In this document: positions 46,601-56,631 of the stretch, in pieces
How positions within the stretch are numbered: position 1 is the first letter of the stretch
Layout: each line of letters starts with the position of its first letter
Assembly (NCBI GenBank): GCA_001599595.1
Contig: BCHH01000001.1
Coordinates: 1,515,935 to 1,579,934, forward strand
Source of the DNA: Beverwykella pulmonaria
Lineage: Eukaryota > Ascomycota > Dothideomycetes > Pleosporales > Melanommataceae
Reading direction: 5' to 3'
DNA length: 64,000 nucleotides
Position numbers and translations under genes: made by a program
Notes under the pieces: model-generated
The model's input: only the letters and a program-made list of their open reading frames with translations
Databases searched by the model: none
Told to the model about the DNA's origin: nothing

Positions 46601-47362
46601 ATGCTCAGCAAGCTACTTCCCGTCCCGCTACTGGTGCTCCTCGTGTCCGCTTCAACGGCCAAAAACTACACATGTCCGCACCATCTCTACACAGTTCAGA
46701 TATTCTCCGAGGACCCCCTCGTCATTTACATCCCGTCTTTCATCACGACGGAAGAAGCGACACACCTCCAAGCCATATCCGCAGGGAACTTTGAAAGCTC
46801 CCGCATCGCAGATCAGACGGGCCAACAACATCTCGCCACAACGCGGACCTCTCGTTCGACATCGCTTTCTTCAGATGACGTAGTCCGCTGCATCGAAGAG
46901 CGCGCCCTCCAATTCCAAGGCTACGACACACCCCGCACGCACCTGGAACCACTGCAAGCGGTCCAGTACTCGATTGGCGAGGCCTACAAACCGCACACAG
47001 ACTGGTTCACATCCGCCTCACAAACCACTCCCGAATTCGGCGGGAACCGCGCTACCTCTTTCTTCGTGTATGTGTCCACGTCAGCCGACATCACCGGCGG
47101 AGGCACGCAGTTTCCACTGCTAGATGCGCCAAAGAACGAGAAGTGGTGCGAGGTAGTGAACTGTGATGCGGGGTGGGATGAGGGCGTGACATTCAGGCCG
47201 ATTGCGAGGAATGCCGTGTTCTGGCGGAATTTGAAGGGTGGGAAGGGGGACAGGAGGACACTGCATGCAGGGCTGCCGGTGCAGAGGGGGTCGAAGCTGG
47301 GCATGAATATTTGGACCAGGGAGCGGGATTTGGATGCGAGGTATCGGAGTGATGGTATTTAG
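46601..47362 (+). CDS. Secretory-pathway prolyl 4-hydroxylase (2OG-Fe(II) oxygenase)
   Basis: 2-oxoglutarate and Fe(II)-dependent dioxygenase of the prolyl 4-hydroxylase alpha-subunit family. Single exon, 253 residues. A signal peptide covers about residues 1-20 (MLSKLLPVPLLVLLVSASTA), so it is ER-routed. The iron triad is intact: His132 and Asp134 in HTDW, and His222 in TLHAGLPV. Lys232 in GSKLGMNIWTR is the expected 2-oxoglutarate ligand, and YVSTSADITGGGTQFP is the typical core strand region. It is only the catalytic domain; the animal N-terminal dimerisation and peptide-binding domains are absent. There is no HDEL-like tail, so retention would need a partner. The substrate is unknown; secreted or wall proteins with exposed prolines are plausible. 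Confidence 0.92.
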   Translation: MLSKLLPVPLLVLLVSASTAKNYTCPHHLYTVQIFSEDPLVIYIPSFITTEEATHLQAISAGNFESSRIADQTGQQHLATTRTSRSTSLSSDDVVRCIEERALQFQGYDTPRTHLEPLQAVQYSIGEAYKPHTDWFTSASQTTPEFGGNRATSFFVYVSTSADITGGGTQFPLLDAPKNEKWCEVVNCDAGWDEGVTFRPIARNAVFWRNLKGGKGDRRTLHAGLPVQRGSKLGMNIWTRERDLDARYRSDGI

Positions 47363-47403
47363 AGAGGATATCTATGTGGAAGGATATGGACATGGATATA
47401 TGA

Positions 47404-47432
47404 AGTGGAAGTGGAAATGGAAATGGAAATGG
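47404..47432. repeat. GGAAAT/GGAAGT hexamer run
   Basis: About five imperfect hexamer units in the short gap between two convergent stop codons. The region is probably 3' untranslated. Confidence 0.7.
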
Positions 47433-47454
47433 ACAAGAAATAGGAATGAGAATG

Positions 47455-48885
47455 TCATAGAACAATCATACCCACCCCAATGGCAACCGCCGCACCAACC
47501 AGAGCCCACATCGACGCCCTCGAGAACCCACTGCCGGTACTGGGCGCCACCTTCCCGACCACCGACACACTCGCCGATCCTGTCGCCGTGCACTGCTCCC
47601 CACACGCATACCCATTAGGACAGCAACTCCCGCCGGCACTCGCAGCACAGCTGTACCACGCGCTCGCACAGGTCCCACCCACGGGCGCAAGACTCGCCCC
47701 CGTCGGCGCCACAACCACAACCCCATTCGTAGCCACGACGGTCACGCTCGCAGTGGGAATACAGCTCCCAGTCGTCTGGCAGTCGCTGCCCACTCTGCAG
47801 CACCCGCTAGGGTAGTACGCGCTGCAGACGTAGAAGCCTTGGGGGCAGATGGAGTTGGAGGGTACGGAGGCGGTGGAGATCAGCACAGAGTTGCTGGTCG
47901 GGCGGACGGGGGCAGAGGGAGTTTGACTGGTCATGCTGGGATCGATGCAGGACCCGCTGGTGCCGCACGATTGGCCGGTGCGGCAGCAGCCTCCGTTTAG
48001 ATTCGCGGCGCAGGAGAAAAAGCCGGACATGCAAGTCTTCGTCGATGTGGATAATGAGGTGGGGAGCGCGGAGGGCGTGGTGGGGACCACGATGACGGCG
48101 GTTGAGGAGGAGGAGGGGGTGGCGGATGTGGAGGGCAGCACGTAGGTTATGGAAGTTCCTGACACAATGCCTAGTTCGCAGATCAGCTCTCATTCCGTAC
48201 AATTAAGTGAATGGAAATTGGTTCACGTACAGCCTACATCATGACAACTGTACCCCGGCAAACAGCATCCGCCATTGGAGCTTCCAGGACAACTTGTATA
48301 TCCCTTGGACGTCTCGCACGAAATCGGCCCAGCGCATGTCTGGCCTTGCGGACAGCATCCCACCGACCCAAACCCCGTATCCGGTACGACTATGCAGGTG
48401 TCTGACGTCGAGCAACAGCTATTTGGCGCACCAAGTGAAGTGCATCCGCTCGTTCCATCTGGACACTTGAAGTCCCTCGCGAACAGCGACGCTCGTGGCG
48501 CGATCCGGTCCAGCAGACTCTGCTCGGCATGGGGACGCAGGGGCGACATGGCGTATAGCGTCGCATTCCCAAGATCTCCACCCGTCCTGTCCCCGTGCTC
48601 AGATCTCTTCTTCAGCTTCAATTCTTCCTCGTCCCCAGCAAATATCCAGTTGTCCAAAAAGAACATCTCGCCCGGATCTCCGCTCATTTTCTTGACTCCC
48701 ACGGGCTTCTCTCTTTGTAGTCGTTGGTATATGGATAGGCTGCGTTTGACGTGGACTTCTTCTTCGGGGAAGTATTTCATGTGCGAGGGCAGGTTGTGCG
48801 GCCATTGTGGCTCGGCGGCCGCAGAGGCGCAGAGGAGGAGGATGGTGGGGGGGAGGGCGAGGAGGGCCGAGAGATGCATGTGCAT
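47455..48885 (-). CDS. Cysteine-rich modular GPI-anchored surface protein
   Basis: About 456 residues. Two exons, 48885-48231 and 48170-47455, joined as HDVGC|IVSGTS. Signal peptide at about 1-24 (MHMHLSALLALPPTILLLCA); the C-terminus WALVGAAVAIGVGMIVL is a GPI-attachment tail after a Ser/Gly stretch. Between them is a charged pro-region with KR sites (about 25-120). A series of cysteine modules follows, the later ones matching C-x2-G-F/W-x2-C-x6-G-G/S-C-C-x2-G-x2-C (SGFFSCAANLNGGCC, QGFYVCSAYYPSGCC, SAWYSCAASAGGSCC), separated by Ser/Thr/Pro linkers. This is a recurring fungal cell-surface architecture without known biochemistry. The KR pairs could be Kex2 sites (inference). The gene converges with the prolyl 4-hydroxylase gene, 92 bp apart. 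Confidence 0.88.
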
Positions 48886-50042
48886 GAGGCTGAAGTGAAA
48901 ATGGGTGCAGGAATGTGGCTAGGAATGGTGTACAGATGATATGGTCGAGGTTTGGCAGCGTACGGTGAGTGAGGTTAGAAATGAGGGTAAGAATACGGTG
49001 ATGGCTGGGCGGGTGGTTGGGGGGTTTGATTCGAGGGAAGCTTGGGCGCAAAATCAGTAAATTGGCGAGGCTGGGATGAGCTGGCGTTGCGCCGAGGACG
49101 AATGGGCAAGGCGCATCCTGGGAGACGAGAAAGTGAGGCTTGAGAAAGCGGTCAGACTGGGCCGTCAAATGGTAGAGATTGAGAGGGAAACGAAGAAAGT
49201 CGGAGAGGATGAAATGTCACCATGTCGTAACCAGCGATCGGGTTGGGGTTCCGCTGGTTCCGAGGCTTGGCGCCAGCTCTAACTTGACCTCGCTCGAAGC
49301 TTGTCTGCCCCCATCAGTCTCTCTTTAAACATTGGCAGGCATCATTCCCTATTAGATATTAACGATTGCTGTGTGTTTGTGTCTACGATTCTGAATACAA
49401 ATTTCGCTTGCAACCCCCTCACATGCCTTCCTCTTTCCAAAACCAGCCTGAAGAAGCAACGACTTCTTAGTCATAAAAGAGTCAGAAATCGGGACGAGCA
49501 AACGACACTGGGCATCTGAGATTCCAGGGAAATTGTCCTGGGTAAAGAGTAGAAGCTGGTAGGGTTGTGGTGGTGGTCATCCTCGGCTGACGGAAGTATT
49601 AGAGGCGCTCCACGAAGAGGTTCTGTCCGCCCATTTAATTCAACTGACTATTATAGAAATGGAGTTGAACGCTACGGTGATGCGGAAATTTATATTTCCG
49701 TTTCGTCTTGTTCATCACGCAGAGTGATTTTGTAATATAGGTAACTCTAGTATGCTCAAATACTATGTTTTCACTAAGGGATTGCATTTAAGCCTGACTA
49801 GCCTCTTTCCAGAGATGCCCGCCAATTAGATGCCGTATATAGTATACAGGTAATCGTGCTAAACCTCCGCCACAGTTGAATTTCAAAGAGGTGTATAGGT
49901 CTTGTTCTTATTGACCAAGAGAGAGCCAAATACAAACGAGTTTCCATGATATCCGTGCAAAGCATATCAATGGGCGCGTTGAAGTTCCTTGATGATTGTC
50001 TTGGAGAGATAGGGATCAGCCGATCACGTTATTTCGTATCCC
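48886..50042. other. Intergenic, no gene recognised
   Basis: About 1.15 kb between the start of the cysteine-rich GPI protein gene and the stop of the hydrolase gene, both minus strand. It presumably holds the promoter of the former on the left; nothing else can be called. Confidence 0.45.
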
Positions 50043-50939
50043 TCACAAGTCCTTCAAACGCTCTACGATATCTCTTAGCATATCCTCCGAATACCAATGC
50101 CCTAAGTCCGGATATTCTTGATGCACAACATCCAAGCCAATATCCTTCAGCAAATCTGCGGCCAGTTTCCCCAATTGAAATGGCACCTTTTGATCCCCAA
50201 GACCATGACCGAGAAACACTGGCGTCTCAAGAAGCGAAGTATTTTCTTCTCCTTCCGAACTCGTTGCTGGGGGTGTAAAATCAAGCTCTTCACGAAGCCA
50301 CACAATGGCTCGCTCAAGCTTACTCTCGTCCCCCGTTGCTTCATTTACCTCAAACACGTCGTCCTCTTCCCCACCATTCCCTTCCACCTCTCCCAACGCC
50401 TCGACCATACTCTTCCTCAACGGCAACCATCCGCACATCCCCACAAATGCCCCCAATCTCTCCCCCCTCCAAAGCAGCAAGCTCGCCAGCCCAACCGCAC
50501 ACCCCTGACTCAGTCCCATCAGTACAACATTCTTTGCTGCGACTTCCTGAATTGCCTCCTGCAATATTCCATGCAAGTACCCCACAGAGCCCCGTACACC
50601 GGGTAGTTGAATGTATTCCTTATGCTCGGGAGCATATTGGTCGAGTGGGTACATGTCGAACCATTGGTGTGTTAAGCTCCGGTTATACGCTGCAGCTCGT
50701 TGACGGGGAGCTGTTGGAAATATGAATTTTGTGTGTGAAAAATGGGAGCGGAATGTTTGGGGTTGGGATCCGAGTAATGAAGTGGGGAGCGAAGAGACGA
50801 TGTGTCCGAGTAGAGGTTCCGCGAACTTTTCGGCGGTGCTGCCGCGGCCGTGGAGGATGATGAAAGTGCTTTTGTGAGTTCCGGATGTTGGAGGGAATGA
50901 CAAAGGTGCTGGATAGTTTTGGGAGTTTGATTTCAGCAT
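50043..50939 (-). CDS. Acyl-protein thioesterase / phospholipase-carboxylesterase family hydrolase
   Basis: Cytosolic alpha/beta hydrolase of the APT1-like family; members remove palmitate from protein cysteines or cleave small esters. Single exon, 298 residues, no signal peptide. An oxyanion-hole segment FIILHGRGSTAEKF lies near residue 26. The nucleophile elbow is GLSQG with Ser144, the acid is Asp249 in HGLGDQKVP, and the catalytic histidine is His281 in DLGHWYS, so the triad is complete. Compared with canonical APT1 (about 230 residues) there is an acidic insertion at about 181-235 (EVEGNGGEEDDVFEV and TSSEGEENTS), probably a surface loop or lid. This diverged branch is common in filamentous fungi and its substrate is unknown. 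Confidence 0.9.
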   Translation of the reverse strand: MLKSNSQNYPAPLSFPPTSGTHKSTFIILHGRGSTAEKFAEPLLGHIVSSLPTSLLGSQPQTFRSHFSHTKFIFPTAPRQRAAAYNRSLTHQWFDMYPLDQYAPEHKEYIQLPGVRGSVGYLHGILQEAIQEVAAKNVVLMGLSQGCAVGLASLLLWRGERLGAFVGMCGWLPLRKSMVEALGEVEGNGGEEDDVFEVNEATGDESKLERAIVWLREELDFTPPATSSEGEENTSLLETPVFLGHGLGDQKVPFQLGKLAADLLKDIGLDVVHQEYPDLGHWYSEDMLRDIVERLKDL

Positions 50940-52490
50940 TTTGATAGAGGGATCAAGCGGCGGTCCAAGCTGGGGGTCAGAACGAATTGGATGAAGTGAT
51001 TTCTTTCTTGGAATAGAGATTTTGTGCTGGCATCGTGTGGGATGAGGGGTTGTAAATTCTTGTCAAGCATACCAAAAGGCTCTCCTGGCTGCTGCCTATT
51101 AGGCGAGATATCAAGGGTACTCGCTGGATCGTCCCAATGAGAAAGAAGCATCCAAGATTAGAGTAAAATCGTACCTGTAGATTGGTGTAGCTCGTTCAGC
51201 ATCGAACATTCTACGTGTACAAAATTCCAACCCTATACCAGGGTGGAGGTAGAGCTTTCATACCCAGGGTTGATTATTTAAACAGAGTTACTCCTGCTGG
51301 TATGACGGAATGACAAAGCCAAGCTAACACTTGATCTTCCTCTCTGTCGCGTCATCTTCATCCTTATCTGCTGATGACCCTTCCATTTCGTAGGAAGGTC
51401 GACTCAAACTTCTTCGTTGAGAGCCTGGACGAGAAGCTGCTAAATACTTGCAACCTCATTTTCCACGCAGGACTTGATTAACCCGAAATTTCTCATCTGA
51501 GGGGTGAAGATGAAAGTAAAATATTGAGCACAAAGGCCCAGCAAAAGTATACGATAGGGCCGCACAAAGCTGAGGTTATCTTTGGCGTCTTTCTAGGTCC
51601 TCATGATGTCGGTAAATATAAACACCGTTTTGGTGGCAGTGTATGGCCTTCTCTATTGGGATGAGGATAATCGCTACGGTATTGCAACTTACTACCTTCA
51701 ATAAGCATTTGTATTGCCAAGGGCATAGCCCTTTCTGTTAGCTACAGCCAGGCAAGGTGTAGCTGAGTTTATCGTTTGGCCTCTTTCTGGGATGGTGGCT
51801 CGGTCTTTGCTATTGTGACGGTGTTGCTCGGCAGGCTCACTGCAATCACATGAACACGCGACGCGTATGCGATTCACGGCATAGCGCAGCGCTCAGACTA
51901 TGCCCTGCCGTATATAGGATCGATACCCTAAGAACCTCTTCGCTGTCCGTCTTAGTGTAGCATGAATAGAGTCACCCTATCCTATCATCTGCACCTCCCA
52001 CGTTCACGACAGTGAAGACCGAGCCCGTCATCATAATAGCTTCATCTTCGATCTACGATCAAATCTGAGGGAGGTACGTAAGCAGTACGATCGTACACAC
52101 ACAATACAATCGTACACAACCCAAACTTGCTTACAATGACTTAAAGCATGCCTATGCTGGGCGTCGAAGTAATAAATTGTACTTTGTGGTTTTAGCGCTG
52201 CAACTGTAGCCTCAATTTGAGTACACGTCAATGCATGCGCGGCAAGTGGGTTCATACAAACGTGCATGTCAAAATGGTGAAACATGAGATTAAGCTTTCT
52301 GTTTACCTTGCCCTTCAAGTGGGGTTCTTTCAACATTGTGGCTATGCGGAAATACATATATCTCTGGCGTATGGAACCCCTCTTTCTGGCTCGAAATCTT
52401 CGAAACCTTCAATTCCTAAGTCGCTCTTTCCAACCACTCAGTCGTTTCTTTATCGCGCTGATTCTTAACATACCTTCTATAAAAATCCAG
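50940..52490. other. Intergenic, no gene recognised
   Basis: 1.55 kb between two divergent genes (hydrolase start 50939, sulfotransferase-like start 52491), so it holds both promoters. Only short frames without support are present. Confidence 0.45.
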
Positions 52491-53464
52491 ATGGCTTTTC
52501 AGCCATACACACCGAAACCCATTACAGACATCTTTACAGGTGATACCGATATCGATCGCCGAAAATGCCATCGTACGGTGCCCATGAAGGTCCTCGCTCT
52601 TGGGCTTGGACGGACAGGAACTGCATGTGAGTTCGATATGCTCACCTACACCATAACAAGTCCTGACGCGTCTCAATAGCCCTTCGCACTGCGTTGAAGG
52701 AGCTTGGCTTCAACGACACCTATCACATGATGTCCGCCAGCGTAGAAAATCCGCCAGACTGCCTTATGTGGCAAGATGCATTCGCGGCCAAGTACGACGA
52801 CGAAGGAGAATTCGGCCGCGAGCAATGGGACCAGCTTCTTGGTCACTGTCAGGCAGTCTGTGATTGGCCTGCTGTGGCTTTTGCAAAGGAGTTGATCGAA
52901 GCCTATCCCGAGGCTAAGGTGATACTGACTACGCGAGATGTGGACTCATGGCACGCGTAAGTTTGCAAGGCAGCTCGTCTCCATCTATATCTAACGTAAT
53001 CTAGTTCGACTTTGAAGACTGTCGACTGGCGCGCGAATGACGCGGAACTGAAGTTCATTGCTCAATGGGATTGGGGCGCAGGATTATACCAACCAATGCT
53101 CCGCAAATTCTGGGATGTCTTCTTCAAGGGAGATTTCAAGAAGTACGGCAAGGCTGTGTGCCGCGATTACTATGCAGAAGTACGGTCACTGGTCCCAGCA
53201 GACAACTTATTGGAGTACCGCATGGGTCAAGGATGGGGCCCGCTGTGTGAATTTCTAGAGGTCGAGGTTCCTCAGGGGAAGAAGTTTCCCCATACAAACG
53301 ATACGGATGGGTTCGTGGATAGGTGTCGAGCAAGGAACAGGGCCCAGATGTGTAACGTCCTGTTCCGGGGAGCTGTCATGGGCGGCGGCATCTTGGCAGC
53401 TATACTCACAGCTACAGCCACCTTTCATAGATTCGGAGCTCGTTTTGCAGGACTTCGGTCGTAA
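52491..53464 (+). CDS. Sulfotransferase-family P-loop protein with C-terminal membrane anchor
   Basis: About 290 residues. Three exons, 52491-52626, 52680-52956 and 53005-53464, with short GT-AG introns. The P-loop-like 5' phosphosulfate-binding motif GLGRTGTAS lies at residues 38-46 and is split by the first intron. It is followed by LRTALKELGF and later AKVILTTRDVDSW, the usual beta-strand and RD/R-x-S-region pattern of this fungal family (often misnamed NAD-dependent epimerase). WGPLCEFLEVEVP resembles the conserved C-terminal segment W.PLC.FL....P. A hydrophobic stretch near the end (GAVMGGGILAAILTATATF) suggests a tail anchor. Start: ATG 52491, since the frame upstream is hydrophobic and unlike the family. 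PAPS-dependent transfer is a family inference; the acceptor is unknown. Confidence 0.85.
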
Positions 53465-53872
53465 CACAATATGATATGAGTTGCGGTGCGTCGACAGACT
53501 CCATTAGCGTTTCAACGTTAGTAAAACCAGATTGCTGGCTTCATTTTGGGTGCTCAAGGCAGGCGGCGTCAAAATAAGACTTTCAAGGCTGCTTGGCGAC
53601 TCCCAGCCACTGATCGGCCGAAAGGTGCATGACTCGCCGTTCGCGGGTCACCACTCACGCTCCTCCATCAACCGACATCTTCCTGGTCATGAAACATTAT
53701 CTCTGCATACGCGGATGGCCGCGCAAGCGGCAAGTGTCCACCACTGCAAATTTCCAATCAGGTCATCGCGTCTTTGGCCTCTCCTGAGTTGAGAAACCTG
53801 TGCATCCAGTGCGCTTTCCGATCATGTTTCTCATATTCTTCACTCACGCTCGCTGCTTCTGATAATGCACTC
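53465..53872. other. Short intergenic gap, promoter of the ASST-family gene
   Basis: About 410 bp between two genes on the same strand. It should contain the 3' end of the sulfotransferase-like gene and the promoter of the arylsulfotransferase-family gene. No element stands out. Confidence 0.4.
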
Positions 53873-55898
53873 ATGGCTTCTTCCTTTCTGTCTTTTTCTG
53901 TTGTGTCGTTCTCGTATGTCGTCGCGCTTTTTCTCTTGACGTGGACCGTTGCCGCGCGTCTCGATAACGCGTCTTCACCAACTTCGATCTTCCGTTCGGT
54001 AGGTCGATTCTACACGCGACCGCTTTCTAATGTTGACTGTATCATCAAGAGGCCTGACCTACATGCCCCCATAATAGAATTGGAGATTCTGCAACCCGAT
54101 CTGGTTTCGCCAGGGTACATTTTCCTTGCTCCCTATCGAAATGTCGATCCTGGACCTTACATTTACGATAATTACGGCGTATGACATTTCGTTATCTGTA
54201 CACAACGCCGTCCAGACTGACTGAGATTAGCAATTAGTATGGTCTGGTGCAGGAAGTCAAGGTTCATCGACGGCGCACAACCCTCATGTGTGCAAATACA
54301 AGAAAAAACATCATCTCTGCTTCTTCCAAGGCCATCAGCATCATGGTTGGGCTCGAGGGCATGGCGTTATCTTGGACGATCGATACCGCGTCGTCCAAAC
54401 TGTGGAGGCTGTTGGCTCGGCTTCAACAACCGATATGCACGAGTTTCGACTTCTTGACGAAGGGAAAACTGCATTGGTCACCATCTATCAACCGCGTGCA
54501 TATGATTTGTCTGCATTTGGAATTGGGCCTGGGCTTGGATGGATACAAGACAGCGTGTTCCAGGAAATTCATGTCGAAACAGGAGAGCTGATTTTCGAGT
54601 GGAGAGCGCTCGATCACATCTCCCCAAGTTTCTCCTACACTTGTATCTCCTGCACCGACACGAGTGGAGATGGCCTAAGTAGAGACACGCCATGGGACTA
54701 TTTTCACATTAACTCAATCGACAAGAATGCCGATGGTGATTACTTGATCTCAGCACGCCATGTAGGGGCCGTCTATAAAATATCTGGACAAGATGGACGA
54801 GTGTTGTGGCAGTTGCAAGGCGCCAATCCCACGTTCAAGGCTGTAAACCTACATTTCTCGAGTCAACACCATGCGCTATGGCTCAAGGAGAACCAAACAC
54901 ACACCATAATATCGCTCTTCGACAACGCGAGCAATGCCTTCAATATTACGAATCGGGAATCACGCGGCATGCTTATCGGCATCGACCACAACAGACGAAC
55001 GGCAACCAAACTAAGGACCTGGGAAGCCCCGGAGAAAGGAGGAATTCTCGCTGGATCGCAAGGCAACATGCAAATACTTCCCGATGGAAACGTATTTATT
55101 GGATGGGGAGACCACGCCTTCTACTCCGAACATTTGCCCACAGGAGAAGCCGTCTTGTACGGCAAGCTAGCGTACTGGAATTCAGACGTAATGATGTACA
55201 GATGCAACAAATACCCCTGGGTCGCCAACCCGCTGACCAAGCCTGCTCTATGGACGTATTCAAAGGCTCCGAAAGTGGGCTCCGACCTCGTGTTCTACGT
55301 GTCCTGGAATGGAGCGACGGAGGTCTGGTCTTGGAATTTCTACACCGCAGACTCGGCTGCTGGACCTTGGGAGATGGTAGGAACAGCGTTGAAAAGTGGA
55401 TTTGAGACCGAGCATCATATTTCATCCACAAAGGACTGGTCATTCGCCGAAGCAGTGGATAAGAATGGGAAGCCACTGAAGCGTTCGAGTGTAGTCAGAA
55501 CATTCGTTCCTTCTGAAGAAATTATCTCAGGCTGCGATGATAGGGGATGCGGCCCTGTGCCTCCACTGAAAGAAGGAGAAACATTCGACATGACGATACC
55601 AGAGACACCCAATCGCGGGGAAGACTATACCCAAGGGTATGACACCGCTGGATACTACCCCGTCGTTCCATTCCTGAGTGGTTATACCATATCCCGACTA
55701 GTATTTCCCCTACTGATATGTGCTCTTATTATCCTTGCGGTCATTTCATTGGTCGGTAAGCGGAAAATGTTGAGGATGGGCACCTCATGTTGGGATTATT
55801 TTGTCTTGACACACGTGGGAACAATTGTCAGGACTACGACTATGGGTCCTGTCACTTCAAAATATCGAAAGCTAGAAGGACATGAGGCCATGACATGA
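53873..55898 (+). CDS. Arylsulfotransferase (ASST)-family membrane protein
   Basis: About 657 residues. Two exons, 53873-54178 and 54231-55898, joined in phase 0 as DNYG|QLVWSG, a typical propeller-entry sequence. Signal peptide at about 1-28 (MASSFLSFSVVSFSYVVALF). The long lumenal or extracellular part has the repeated blade features of the fungal ASST family: DMHEFRLLDEGKTALVT, GWIQDSVFQEIHVETGELIF and FHINSIDKNADGDYLISARH. Also seen: ISGQDGRVLWQLQG, QGNMQILPDGNVFIGWG. A single membrane span lies near 605-625 (LVFPLLICALIILAVISLV) with a short cytosolic tail. Bacterial ASST transfers sulfate between phenols without PAPS; whether the fungal relatives do is not known to me. Its neighbour encodes a different sulfotransferase fold. 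Confidence 0.9.
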
Positions 55899-56631
55899 TG
55901 TGGCCGATTCAATTTTATTTTGTTCGATGTCTCAATACCGAAAGTGGTCATATTTTTTATTTCAACCAAACTATATCCAACTATATCTCAATCCCAATGT
56001 GCCAGTGCCCGCCCAGATGCAAACTTTCATAACCGTCATACATAATACTCCAACGAGATGTACAATCGATGTACGATCGCTACCGACAGGCAACTCCTAG
56101 CGTACCGGCCTCGCCTGAGCACGACGCGTATAACACGTGGATAATAAAGTGGAGCCCCTGTCTATCCGAACCATCAAACTAACTCTCCCATTTCTTTTAG
56201 ATATCTGGCTAACGACGATGACGCTGTAGGTCGTTTCACATACCCGCGGTGACGGGTGACGTATCTTGGTACGCAGCTGTTCACGAATGAGTTGCGTCCT
56301 CGGTCGTTCTGCTGCGGCAAGTCCTTCAGGGGTGTAGCTTGTCGTTTGATCTGAGGTTTCTGTGCCAAGTGTTGTTTCGGATGTATTTTGGTGTACAGGT
56401 TCTACGTAATTCCTGGTGGCCGTTGTTGGTGGTACGGTGTAAATTGCACCTGCGTGCGGGTTTCAACATTGCCATAGCTTCCTATCATTTCTTTCTTTCA
56501 GCCTTGTCCTTCGCCTTAGTCAGTCTCAATTTGGGCATTTCCCTTCTGTTTCCGGAACAAAACGGTCATTTCATCCTTGAACGTCGTTCCAGGTCCTCAT
56601 TACCCTCCTTTTCTCCAGATTCATATTCAAA
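55899..56631. other. Intergenic, no gene recognised
   Basis: About 730 bp between two plus-strand genes. Only short frames are present. It presumably holds the MFS gene promoter. Confidence 0.45.
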
